This document shows, one piece after another, positions 23,536-35,200 of a stretch of DNA of 64,000 nt. The DNA is from Salvelinus alpinus (taxonomy: Eukaryota > Chordata > Actinopteri > Salmoniformes > Salmonidae), in the NCBI RefSeq assembly GCF_045679555.1, contig NC_092087.1:24621367-24685366 (forward strand), given 5' to 3'. Positions within the stretch are counted from its first letter, which is position 1. Every line of letters starts with the position of its first letter. The translations under genes were made by a program, and so were the position numbers. Below the pieces are notes generated by a model. That model did no database searches. It was not told the DNA's origin and was given only the letters and a program-made list of their open reading frames with translations.

Positions 23536-24379
23536 GAGAGAGAGAGACATTCAGACTAACCACGCTTAGACATGCGTGGAAGTTGAAGTTGCACACATAT
23601 ACATTCTGGACTCAGCTCTCTGACTACAGTGGGCTGGAGCAGCCTCCCAAACAATCCCCAACACCCCCCACATCTGGTGTGAATTAATGCCTCCCCCCTC
23701 CAAGACACACACATAACCCCAAAGACCCACTTAAGAAAATCCCTCTCAACTCCTGAACTTCCGACATGACTTGGGTCAGCGCTCCTGCCCTGAACTCATT
23801 AGGAAACACACCACAGCCATGTTATCAGAGTCGGGGAGACAAAGCACACAGTTACAGTAAAGTGAGTGCACACAGGCACACACACATACACACTTACACA
23901 CACGCATGCACACACGCAGGCAGACCCTCCTCCCTCCAAGGGGTGGTTGCTCAGGATGTATCTGTCACTATCCTTGTGTCAAAGGTGTGGTGTCTAAATG
24001 ACTGTAGAGAACCTGCTGTATTTAAACAAAAACACTCTGTCTGGCTTATTAGCTCAGTCACTCTTCAAATTGCCTTTTAATAAAGACGCCTTATGTGATG
24101 CTGTTGGGAAGTGACCTCATATCTGGATGAAGTAACTGGCATGAGCTGCGCCTTGTTAAACTGGGCAGAGCAAGGCTGAGGTCAGGTCTGGGCAAAGCCC
24201 CTACATCAAGTAGCCTGACGACTCACACTAAATTCTTCCGCTGCTCTGTCATTCACTACATACTTTAGTCTGATGAGACTGCCATCATTTAAGTAGTTTA
24301 TGGTGACGAGGGGTCATTGCTAGAAGGGATTACATTTTTGTCAGAATTGACTTCTCAAAACAGGCTTAGGAGAATGTAT
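23536..24379. other. no gene recognised
   Basis: A CA-rich patch is at 23866-23915. Otherwise non-descript, apparently single-copy sequence. Confidence 0.5.
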
Positions 24380-24381
24380 CA

Positions 24382-24690
24382 AATCAAATCGTATTTGTCA
24401 CATGCACCGAATACAACAGGTGTAGACCTTACAGTGAAATGCTTACATACAAGCCCTTAACCAACAATGCAGTTTTAAGAAAAATAAGGGTTAAGTAAAA
24501 AATGTATAAGTAAAAAATGTCAAATAAAAGTAACAAATAATTAAAGAGCAGCAATAAAATAACAATAGCGAGGCTTTATACAGGGGGTACCGGTACAGAG
24601 TCAATGTCTGGGGGCACTGGTTAGTCAAGGTAATTGAGGTAATATCTACATGTAGGTAGAGTTAAAGTGATTTACGCAGCAGGTTTAAAC
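24382..24690 (-). mobile_element. L2-like LINE 3' end fragment
   Basis: The segment from CAAATCGTATTTGTCACATG through CAGTGAAATGCTTACATACA to GGTAGAGTTAAAGTGA matches the 3' untranslated end of the longer reverse-strand LINE at 47258-48595. It is 5'-truncated so no coding part remains. Confidence 0.85.
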
Positions 24691-25171
24691 TTATGCAGCA
24701 GGTCAGGAGAATAAACATGGCAGATTAGGATAATTAGGTTAGGAAAAGGGTTAGGGTTAGCTAAAATGCACAAAAACAAAACAAAAAAATCTACTTTCAC
24801 GTAAATTTGACATCAGCTAGATCACATCTAGAGATGACTGTGACCACCGTGTCGAGGGGCTGTTGTACAAAAGTACAAAGTCATCAGTGATTGGATTTTT
24901 CTCTAACCAATCAGAGGCTTTGACGAATTTTCAAACTGTGACTTTACCCGAGTGTGTTCTGGCTCTAGTCCAACCCATCTAGTGTGACCACATGTCCCGG
25001 ATGGTGCGGGACAGTCCCACATTTTGTCCCGCGCTCCAGAACTATACAATCATATCCTGCATTTTATCAACCAATTGAAACAACACTATTTAGAAAAAAG
25101 GTAGATTTGTCCAGTATTTCAGTCAGACATTCTGACCTGTCTCTTGCAGTCACGTTGGCTTCTGAAAAGAG
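24690..25171. other. unclassified repeat-like sequence
   Basis: No gene seen. Sequence around 24985-25040 (ACCACATGTCCCGGATGGTG...) resembles a dispersed salmonid repeat, whose continuation may be at 25740-26500 beyond a Tc1 fragment. I cannot classify it. Confidence 0.3.
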
Positions 25172-25662
25172 ATATACAGCTCTGGAAAAAATTAAGAGAC
25201 AACTGTAAAATTATCAGTTTCTCTGGTTTTACTATTTATAGGTACGTGTTCGGGTAAAATTAAAATTCTTGTTTTATTCTATAAACTACTGACATTTCTC
25301 CCAACTTCCAAATAAAAATATTGTCATTTGGACCATATATTTGCAGGAATTGACTGGTCAAAATAACAAAAAAGATGCAGTGTTGTCAGACCTTAAATAA
25401 ACAACACAATACTAATGTTTTAACTGAGGAAGAGTTCAGGAATCAATATTTGGTATAATAACCCTGATTTTCAATCACAGCTTTCATGCGTCTTGGCATG
25501 TTCTCCACCAGTCTTTCACATTGATGTTGGGTGACTTTCAAGCAGCTCGGCTTTGTTTGATGGCTTGTGACCATCCATCTTCCTCTTGATCACATTCCAG
25601 AGGTTTTCAATGGGGTTCAGGTCTGGAGATTGGGCTGGCCATGACAGGGTCTTGATCTGTTG
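25172..25662 (-). mobile_element. Tc1-like element fragment (family 6)
   Basis: The left end TACAGCTCTGGAAAAAATTAAGAGAC is a Tc1 terminal repeat. The reverse strand at 25500-25661 encodes a transposase C-terminal region readable as SWPAQSPDLNPIENLWNVIK, i.e. with the last catalytic acidic region of Tc1 enzymes. Everything upstream of it in the transposase is missing. Confidence 0.85.
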
Positions 25663-26513
25663 TGTTCCCGCATGTGCTGCAGGTACCCCCCCCCCCCCGA
25701 GCACCCCATTGGTTCCTGCATGAACCCCCCCTCCCCTCAAGCACTACATCTTCATGCTTGTGACACTTTGAATGTGGGTCAAACGGGAAATTAAAGTATT
25801 ATCAGAGTTTTTTCGCACCTGCCTCCCAGCTGCTGTGTACCGGAGTACTCCTTGCTAGCTAGCAGGAGCAACACCGGTAGACAGTGTCCTTCGTTCCTGC
25901 CTGTCCACACCGTTTTAACAGAACTGTGGGAAAACAGTGCAACAGGCATCCAACATTAAGGCACATTACCGCCTCCCACCTATGTACCGGAGTCATAGCT
26001 TAAAAATAGACCAAAAAGAAGTATAAAGAGGGGTTCCTTCAGATGCAGGAATGCCCACAGGCAGGAATGACGGATTTGCGGGTTGCATTAGCACCCTTCT
26101 CTAAATCCATCTAAACTTGGAGAGGACAGTTACGCCTAACTACTTACAAAAAGAATGCTTCTGATGAAGAGCTACAAAAGTAAGTAAATAGCTGCATTAG
26201 ACTGAAATAAATAATTTAATTTCAGCAAACTTGTAAGGCTCTCCATGCCCATCAGTTGCTCATTTAACAGTTTCTGCTACTTCACCCAATCCCGTTTTAA
26301 AAGGCTCCCTTCTTAAGTGTTTTACATTCCCTGAGACCAACCAGAAATGTTTCCTTGGCCAAATATTCCCAGATTTTCATAGAACAGTCACACATGTGAT
26401 CTCTCATTTCTGCATCACCAAATTTTGAGTGAGGCAAAAGAGTAGGCTAGGTGCTTCAATTGCTCATTCGGTGCAGCTGACTGCAGGGGATGTAGTGCTA
26501 CCATATTGCAATA
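25663..26513. other. no gene; unclassified repeat-like sequence
   Basis: Starts with a C homopolymer (25687-25699). The rest may be a non-coding DNA transposon interior; short inverted motifs and AT-rich stretches are present but I could not define ends. Confidence 0.3.
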
Positions 26514-26667
26514 TTTAATGTTGAGTAAATTTTGATCTGTCCCTAAACGAGCACCATTGTGAGACGTGGCGAAGCGACGCTGAGGTGTGCTCACACCTCA
26601 GCGTCGCTTCGCCACGTCTCACAATGGTGCTCGTTTAGGGACAGATCAAATTTTACTCAACATTAAA
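26514..26667. repeat. near-perfect 154-bp palindrome
   Basis: The two 76-nt arms are complementary at 75 of 76 positions; the single mismatch is 26530/26651. The arms meet with only a 2-nt spacer (CT, 26590-26591). The inner half is GC-rich (ACGTGGCGAAGCGACGC) and the outer part AT-rich. There is no coding frame of interest. It could be a foldback transposon, a hairpin-RNA source, or an inversion artefact of cloning or assembly. Confidence 0.95.
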
Positions 26668-26959
26668 AATATTTTCACATGACCCTCCCCTTGTACTGTA
26701 AAAGAAATTGAACACCCTCCCCTTTCATAGAATTAACTCAAAATAATTTTACACCCACAAATAACTGTAGTGACCCTGTGTTTATGAATGGGGATATCAA
26801 CTTTGCCACTTCAGCATGCTTTTGTGGCACAGTTAATGCCATGCAGGGCTATGGGCCAGAAGGTTGAGGGTTCACCAACCACCTCGAGCTCACTCTCCCT
26901 GCCTGTTTCATTCTTCATGAGCTGAGCTGGTTGCAGACAATGATCAGCTAGGGGGAATC

Positions 26960-27982
26960 AAATTTTTCCATATGCACAAAAAGCTTATAACACTAAAATG
27001 TTGTGCACACATTTGTTTACATCCCTGTTAGTAAGCATATTTCCTTTGCCAAGATAATCCATCCACCTGACAGGTGTGACATATCAAGAAGCTGACTAAA
27101 CCACATGATCATTACATAGGTGGACCTTGTGCCTGGGACAATAAAAGACTGTGTCATGCCGTTTTGTCACACAACACAATGCCACAGAGGTCTCAAGTTT
27201 TGAGGCAGTGTGCAATTGCACGCTGACTGCAGGAATGTCCACCAGAGCTGTTGTCAGAGAATTTAATGTTAATTTCTCTACCATAAGCCGCCTCCAATAT
27301 CATTTTACAGAATTCTGCAGTACGTCCAACCGGCCTCACAACCGCATGGCGTTGTGTCGGCGAATGGTTTGCTGATGTCAACGTTGTGAACGGAGTGACC
27401 CATGGTGGAGGTCGGGTTATGATATGGCCAGGCATAAGCTACAGACAACGAACACAATTACACTTTAGCGATGGCAATTTGAACGCACTGAGATACCGCA
27501 ACGAGATCCTGAGGCCCATGTTTCAGCCTCATAATGCACGGCCCCATGTTCCAAGGATCTGTACACAATTCCTGGAAGCTAAAAATGTACCAGTTCTTCC
27601 ATGGCCTGCACATTCACCAGACATGTCACCCATTGAGCATGTTTGGGATGCTCTGGATCGATGTGTACAACAGCGTGTTCCAGTTACCACCAATATCGCA
27701 CAGCCATTGAAGAGGAGTGGGACAACATTCCACAGGCCAAAACAAACAGCCTGATTAACTCTATGTGAAGGAGATGTGTCACGCTGCATGAGGCAAATGG
27801 GGGTCACACCAGATACTGACTGGTTTTCTGATCCACGACCTACCTTTTTTTAAGGTATCTGTGTCCAACAGATCCATAGATTAGGACCTAATTAATTTAT
27901 TTCGATTGACTGACTTTCTTATATGAACTGTAACTGTAAAATTGTTGAAATTGTTGCATTTATATTTTTGCTCAGTATACAT
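26960..27982 (+). mobile_element. Tc1-like element (family 5), copy 1
   Basis: The right end ATATTTTTGCTCAGTATAC (27962-27980) is the family's terminal repeat. The left end is truncated in the untranslated leader (CATATGCACAAAAAGCTTAT). Other pieces of this family are at 38084-38300 with 41682-42023, and at 63108-63742. Confidence 0.9.
27181..27826 (+). pseudogene. Tc1 transposase pseudogene (family 5)
   Basis: The helix-turn-helix part (27223-27300) reads LTAGMSTRAVVREFNVNFST. Then a deletion joins the DNA-binding region to THGGGRVMIWPGISY. The C-terminal part (27530-27690) has PHNARPHV and WPAHSPDMSPIEHVWDALD with the third acidic region. The first catalytic Asp segment is deleted and frames change at least twice. 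Confidence 0.85.
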
Positions 27983-28755
27983 AACATATATTTTCCAACT
28001 GTCCTGTTATCTGGTTTAATCTCCATTCTAGATTTCCCTTCTAGCCAATCAGAAACGAGTATTCAACAATGCTGTGGTATGAAGTTTGTTAACACCATCT
28101 GTTCTAATTTGCTCACAAAATAGTAATTCAAGAAGATCTAAATGTATACTCCCAAGAAACTGATTGAGATCAAATGATTGGCATGTAAACACTGTTTGGA
28201 CATTTCACTAGTCAAACGTGAATCCATTCAGGATTGACAGTGATGATGCCATAGCATTAGGTGTGCCTAACTTGGTGTTTGAGGGTATAAAAATGTATGT
28301 GTGGGCATAGGCAGACGTTTCAATTGGAAGATGCATTTTATGTATATTCTATAATGATATTCAGTAGGCTACATCTGTCGGTACAAACTTTGAGTGGGTG
28401 GAGGGTGCGGCAAAATGTTTTTATGTAGGCTACACTTTTCCCGCATTTGGGTATTTTAAATGTGGTCACCTTAAACCCATTGGTTTCTGGACCAATCAGA
28501 CGGCCCTGAATGTGTTCACATTTGGTGAAGGTTTGGGAGGTACTCAGATCCAGACTCTTGTGGAGAAGAAACTAACGTCTTTGAGCGTGGAGTAGCGTTT
28601 GTCCGGAGCAAGGAGGCTGGATAGCCAGGCAATACGTCAAGCACCACAGTGTTGATTTGTTATCTCTCTGTATATGTTTCTCTCTCCCTTCATCTTTCCC
28701 TCTCAAGGGCCAATCAAAATGGGATTAAATGCACACATGTTAGGTGGAAGTGGGC
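27983..28755. other. no gene recognised
   Basis: Apparently single-copy sequence between a Tc1 element and the inferred 3' end of the itih3-like transcript. No exon supported. Confidence 0.45.
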
Positions 28756-28758
28756 CCA

Positions 28759-28764
28759 TTTATT
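28759..28764 (-). terminator. candidate polyadenylation signal of itih3-like gene
   Basis: AATAAA on the minus strand lies about 245 bp after the stop codon at 29008. It is the nearest full consensus signal I see downstream. A longer 3' UTR cannot be excluded. Confidence 0.4.
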
Positions 28765-29007
28765 TCAACAGGTTTTTGTCATCACTATCCCATATCAATA
28801 TGAAAACATTGAATGTATTCGACAGCAGTTCTCTATCCTGCCACTTATCTTTTAATCAAATGTACTTCGGTCTGATTTTATCTTACATTATCTATGAATT
28901 ATTCTCATGTCATGATGGTATGTCTATAGCACATACAGTGTGTTGAATCCATGTGAAACGTGTGACTGATGTACTGTTTGAGGAGGTTGACTGCTAGTGT
29001 AACAGGC

Positions 29008-29185
29008 TCAGACGGTCTTGAAGAGTCCAGACATGATGTAATCTGTGTGGTTTCCATCGATGAGGCCGTTGCCGTTGCTATGGATGAACCAGCAGGGGAC
29101 GTTCTCTCCATTCTTCACATCCCAGCGGAAGTCCCTTTGCCAGCCTCTGCAGAAAAAAAGCAGGGAGGAGAGACAATGATGAGAT

Positions 29186-29242
<57 letters not shown>

Positions 29243-32200
29243 GACATCACAGTACCTTGTCACTGTAAGCTCCTGCCCCTTCACTAGCATGGTGGCATCT
29301 GGTTTCTCTGGCTCCTCCCCTGGGCGCATGTTTCTCACCTCAAACTGCACCCCATGGTAAAACTGACCTGTATGGGGATAATAAAATACATTCTTATTGA
29401 TCAGATATACAGACATTTTTCCAAATATACTGCAGTAAAACTCCAGCCAGCAACGCAGATTTCATCTGGCCCTGCCAATGACAGGTTATCCTTTGGAGCC
29501 CCCTGGTGATACCTAGCAGGCCGTGGACGCTGGGGGAGAGGAGGTGGCTTTCCTACCTAGCAGGCCGTGGACGCTGGGGGAGAAGAGGTGGCTTTCCTAC
29601 CTAGCAGGCCATAGACGCTGGGGGAGAGGAGCTGGCTTTCCTACCTAGCAGGCCATGGACGCTGGGGGAGAAGAGGTGGCTTTCCTACCTAGCAGGCCGT
29701 GGACGCTGGGGGAGAAGAGGTGGCTTTCCTACCTAGCAGGCCGTGGACGCTGGGGGAGAAGAGGTGGCTTTCCTACCTAGCAGGCCGTGGACGCTGGGGG
29801 AGAGGAGCTGGCTTTCCTACCTAGCAGGCCGTGGACGCTGGGGGAGAAGAGGTGGCTTTCCTACCTAGCAGACCGTGGACGCTGTGGGAGAGGAGCTGGC
29901 TTTCCTACCTAGCAGGCCGTGGACGCTGGGGGAGAAGAGGTGGCTTTCCTACCTAGCAGACCGTGGACGCTGTGGGAGAGGAGCTGGCTTTCCTACCTAG
30001 CAGGCCGTGGACGCTGGGGGAGAAGAGGTGGCTTTCCTACCTACCAGGCCGTGGACGCTGGGGAAGAAGAGGTGGCTTTCCTACCTAGCAGGCCATGGAC
30101 GCTGGGGGAGAGGAGGTGGCTTTCCTACCTAGCAGGCCATGGACGCTAGGGGGGAAGAGGTGGCTTTCCTACCTAGCAGGCCGTGGATGCTGGGGGAGAA
30201 GAGGTGGCTTTCCTACCTAGCAGGCCGTGGACGCTGGGGGAGAGGAGGTGGCTGTCCAGGGTATAGAAGCCCAGATAGTCCTGGTGGTAGGGGTGCTGTT
30301 TCCACACCTTGTGTAGGATGACCACAAACCGGACCGAGTCCCTGAGGGTGACAGTCAACCTGCGGTCTTTGGTCACCTCCAGGTCTAAACTGTAGGAGGG
30401 GAGAGAGATGGAGGTAGTTTAACCAGGAGGACAGGGAGATAGGATGAAACATCAGATTCCCTTACAACCTTCTGTGGTAGTAGGAGTAGCAAGGGAGGTT
30501 GCATTAAATCCAGAAACTCTGGTCTCTCTATATACAGTGTATAAATAGGAGTTATATGGAAGCCAGAACAGTAAAATGGGAATAAGTGGGTCATTCCAAA
30601 AATTCGGTGCCAAAGAAAACTTCAGATGTCACCTAATTTTTACATCCTCCCATAAAGAGCACTTGTTCGACTTCATAAAACAACACTTTTTCCCATGTCA
30701 AGAGGGAGTAAAAAATGACTATACTACCAAATAAAGTAACAGGGTTGACAAATTCTTAAATCAACCATAAATCAACTTGTGAAGGGGGAATGGAAGCTTG
30801 TTGCATGCAACAGGGAGTGGCAATTGAGTGCAAGCTTCACAATTTATTTGATTGTTAAAACATTTGTAGCCTGTCTATCTATGGGTAGCAGGGTTGACGT
30901 GTTATGCTCGAACCGCTCAGTTTTTCACCACAAAACACTAGAAAATGTCCAAAAAGAGTAGAACCAGATCCCCTGACTTTGCACTATGATTTGACTGTTA
31001 GATGTTCAATATTTATTTGTAAAAAAATATTTATAAAGGAATAGTTTCACCGTATTAAACAGAGTTCAGTTCACATAACAGGGTTGACCTTAAAATGAGG
31101 GACAGATGTAAATGAATCACTAAACACATGAAATAAATTATCATATTCAGAAATGACTTTGTCAAAGCAACAAAATAACTAGGCCTTTGCAATGATTAAA
31201 TGTTGGGGTTACGTGGGTTAAAATCTTCCCTAGAAGTAGTGGGGGCACGGAGGGACATGTCATAATGCAGAATTAAACCAAGTCTTTATTCATATTAAAA
31301 ACAGATTTATTGAATTCTCCATGTTGTCTATATTAAAGGCCACTTCATTTAATATAACAGGCTTTTCAAATTCAATATTGGTGCAGAATTTATACTTTCT
31401 ACTCAAATGGACGCAAAAGGCACTCTTCTTAGAACGACCCAGGTAAGGGTGGACTTACTTGGCTCCCTTGAGAGAGGCGGTGTCAGACCAGAGGAGTTTG
31501 GCCTGCTTGCCATCCTGGGACACAGTGATGTCATGAGTGGTCACCTCCAGTCTCACCCCCAGCCCCTGGTGAACAATGCCAAAGCGACCAAAGTAGGTGT
31601 TCACTTTGCCATCAGGGGCCACCTTCTTATCCCCAATGGTCTGGCCATTGACCAAAATACCTGTAAGACAGATTGAGGCAAGCTGTGTTATGTTTGAATG
31701 GTTCATAGTGTAATTTTGATATTTGTTGTCTATTTTATGAAACAAGTGTCATGGTTTGGTTTCATGCCTTGTAACATTCAAAGACACATTACTGTCAAAG
31801 GTTGGTCAATTTCAAATAATGAATCATTTCTACAGCTATAACTATGTACTTTAATAAAGTGTAATTTCTGTAGTCATTGAGTGGTTAATATTTACCTGCC
31901 AGCTGGTCTCTCACTAGGTTGAAGATGGTACCAGGCCTATCGTCTATGTTGAAGCACAGTGCATCCTTCTGCTCTGGCAACTCAATCATGAAATGAGGGT
32001 CCCCATCCACTGCAGAGTCAACAACAGATTGTTCCAGTTGTAAAATTTGATTTGGTTGAGGCTAAGCCCATTCAAACTTCTGGATCACTCACTGTAGTCC
32101 TAATGTGGCATGACAGCATGGTGGACATTGAAAATACTAAATACGGTTCATTTAGTCTTTAAGACACTGTTGTTTTTATTCTTTATTTGGGCAGTTAACT

Positions 32201-35200
32201 ATATATCCACTGTTTTGTTTTTTGTTTGGTTAAAAGAAGCACAGAAAAAAATACTAAACATAAATATGCAAGTACTGCAGCCTGTGAAAGCAACCTATTT
32301 TTGAGACAGTCGCACCAGATAGAAAATCCAGAAGTAACCCATGTCTGACACAACGGTCACTCTGAATGAAGGAGGACCCACCAAAGTATGTGGGCATGTT
32401 CTGCACCCTGTAGGTGTTGCTCACCACCTGGGGTACAAAAGGACCTGAAAATCACACCAAAGATGTCAGATGGCAAGTAAAGTTCAAGTACAGTGGTCAA
32501 ATGTATTTCAGAGATTTGGTCTGAACATAACAAGGTGTATATTACCATCCAATACGGTTAGTTTCTAACCACAAATAATTTGGTGTCAGCTTTCCATGTC
32601 ATAAATTCAGGTGATCCATAATGACTTATAAATCCATTCAGATGATGAATCCAGTCCTGTCCATTCATGTCATATTCTTACCCAATCTCTGGGCTTTCTG
32701 CCTTTCATCTGTCAAACAGCATTAGGAAAAAACTGTCAGACACACACCTTTGACAATCCATACATGGATTTCTATAACCACTGAGATAAACATGTCAAAT
32801 AAGACACGCCAGATGTACTGGTGGTCTCCCCCTCTCCCATCCCACTTGGTCTCATACCCTCGGTCAACTTGTCGGCGATGAGGGGTTCCTCTTGCTCCTC
32901 TTCAGTCTCAGGCTTGGTGACCACCATGGAGGTAAGAGGGGTGACGAAGCTGTACTGCAGGGACATCTCCAGAGCCTGGGCAGTGGCATTCCCCTTCTCC
33001 TCCGCAGTTCCAGTCTCTCTGACAGAAAACCATAGGATGAATGGTGTTATTGCATTAGGTTTGGGTTAGAGGTTAGGTTTGGTTTAACTTGGGTTAGGTT
33101 TGGTTTAACTTATGTAATATTTAAAAAAAATTATGTAATATTTACAAATGTAGTTACTTTAATATAACCATCTCCATTCATCCCAACCACCAGTGTGTCT
33201 TAGGAATTTGGATTATTCTAAGCCACCATTTTGTTCTGGAGTGTTCACCAGACATCAGTAATAGCAGTTAACTGATCACACTGACTTCTTGCTCAACAGT
33301 TGTTGGATGGTGAGGTAGGCCCAAAGACGCTCAGTGAAGTCCCCAAAGATGTACTCCTGCTCAGGGTACAGTATGTCCCACTCCTGGGCACTAGCCTGGC
33401 CTTTGACAATAAAGTCCTCCTCAAACTTAAAAGAGTGTGAGGGAGTGAGAAAGAGAAAGATGATATTAGATACAGAGAGAAGGAGTGAGAGACAAGCATT
33501 AGTTGGGTTAAGCATTGTACTGTACATCATAATGAGTGCACAATGCCATTCAGGTGCAAAGACTGATGAAGATCTGTCTTTCTAAGCTCAGTATCAGGGT
33601 GTCATGTTGTGTTGTGCCTGTCTGTTCCTCACCCCCTTTGCAAACACCTCCACCAGGAAGTTATCCAAGCTATTATCAGTGAGCCGGCCAGCTACCACGA
33701 TCTCTGAGCCGTTGAACAGCTGCTTGTAGTGGCTGGTGGTCAGAGAGTTCACCAGGTTGTCAGGGTAATGCAGGTCCACCTCGGAGAGGAGGGGGCTGGC
33801 TACTTCCTCATAGAAACCCTAGGACACAAAGACACACATTACCTAATCATTTATCTTAAATTATTTTCTACAGTGCATTATCACTAATGCCAATATGCAG
33901 TATCTATGTATGACCTAGATAGTTTCATCCATCTTGTGACGCTCCCTATCAGTGATATGGTAAAACCAGAAAACCACTGAAAAGTCACTATTGTGAGATT
34001 TGGGACACAGCCCTGGTCCAAACCTGAAGCTGGACAGTGGCGTCAGAGCCCTCGTAGATCCTCCGGGCCAGTCCCTGGTTCTGTCTAGACATCACATCCA
34101 GAAAGGAGTAGTCCACATCATTCCCAAAGCCCAGACAGAACAGAGACATGTTCCCACCCATTGCATCACGGACATTCTCCTGAATCTGTGGTGTAGAAGA
34201 CACTCCTGTACACAAACACACACGGCTGGACCATTAAACAAATGTACCATGACCTTACTGGCTTGATCTAATATAAAACAATACATCAGATTGCTACTTC
34301 AATGTTAAAATGGCAGCCCAACCAAATAAGGGAGATCAGAAAGGAAGGAAACCTGATAGCACCTGCGTTTGGCATTCCATCTGTCAGTAAGACAATCATT
34401 GACACACTCCTCTCTGTGAACTTCTTGGCTTGTTTGTCTTTCATCATTATATCCACAGCTTTCATCAGAGCAGCATTTATATCAGTGTCTAAAAGGAAAA
34501 CAGGACAGAAAATCAATCCAGGTGTTTATAAACATTTTGTAAGTTCCCTCATAAATGCACCTCACTCAATTTTAGCATACAGCTTGCCCAAGTGTTATAT
34601 TGCCATAGTTTCACTACTGTACTACGGGCGCCAAAGACGTGGATTTCGATTAAGGCAGCCCCCCGCACCTCTCTGATTCAGAGGGGTTGGGTAAAATACA
34701 ATAGACACATTTCAGTTGAATGCATTTAGTTGTACAACTGACTGGCTGACAAAATGAATGATGACACAAACTTAATGAAATACATATGACTCACATCCAC
34801 TGTGCTGTATTTCTTTGATAAATCCTTTGGCTTCAGACACATTTTCCATGGTGGCCTTGGTCAAAGATCCCTTCCATGTTGAGATTTGGTCGTCAAATGT
34901 GACAATTCCAAAGTAGTCGTCCTCATGCAGGTCATTCAGGATAGTCAGCATAGCTTCCCTTGTCTATGAGAGATCACAGGCTCTCAGGTCAATCTGAACA
35001 TCAACTACTATTACAGCTCTCTTTCTCAACCTCTCGCTCTCATATTTTCTCTCTCCCCAGCTCTTTCTTTCAGACAAACTATTTCCCTCCTCTCTTACCT
35101 GACGCATTTTGTTTCCAGACATTGACCCACTCCTGTCAATGACGAACACTACATTCTTTGGAACTCTGGGTAAGTCCGGAGGAGCAAAGAAGTGCACAAA

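Noticed and set aside
23145-23687. 180-codon open frame with APEVSLQ repeats
   Set aside because: Produced by a 21-bp tandem expansion in a reverse-oriented SINE; flanking frame has no protein family features.
29919-30321. Open frames [16 protein letters not shown]... on the plus strand
   Set aside because: Antisense translation of the 44-bp minisatellite; the gene is on the other strand and the unit equals an itih exon end.
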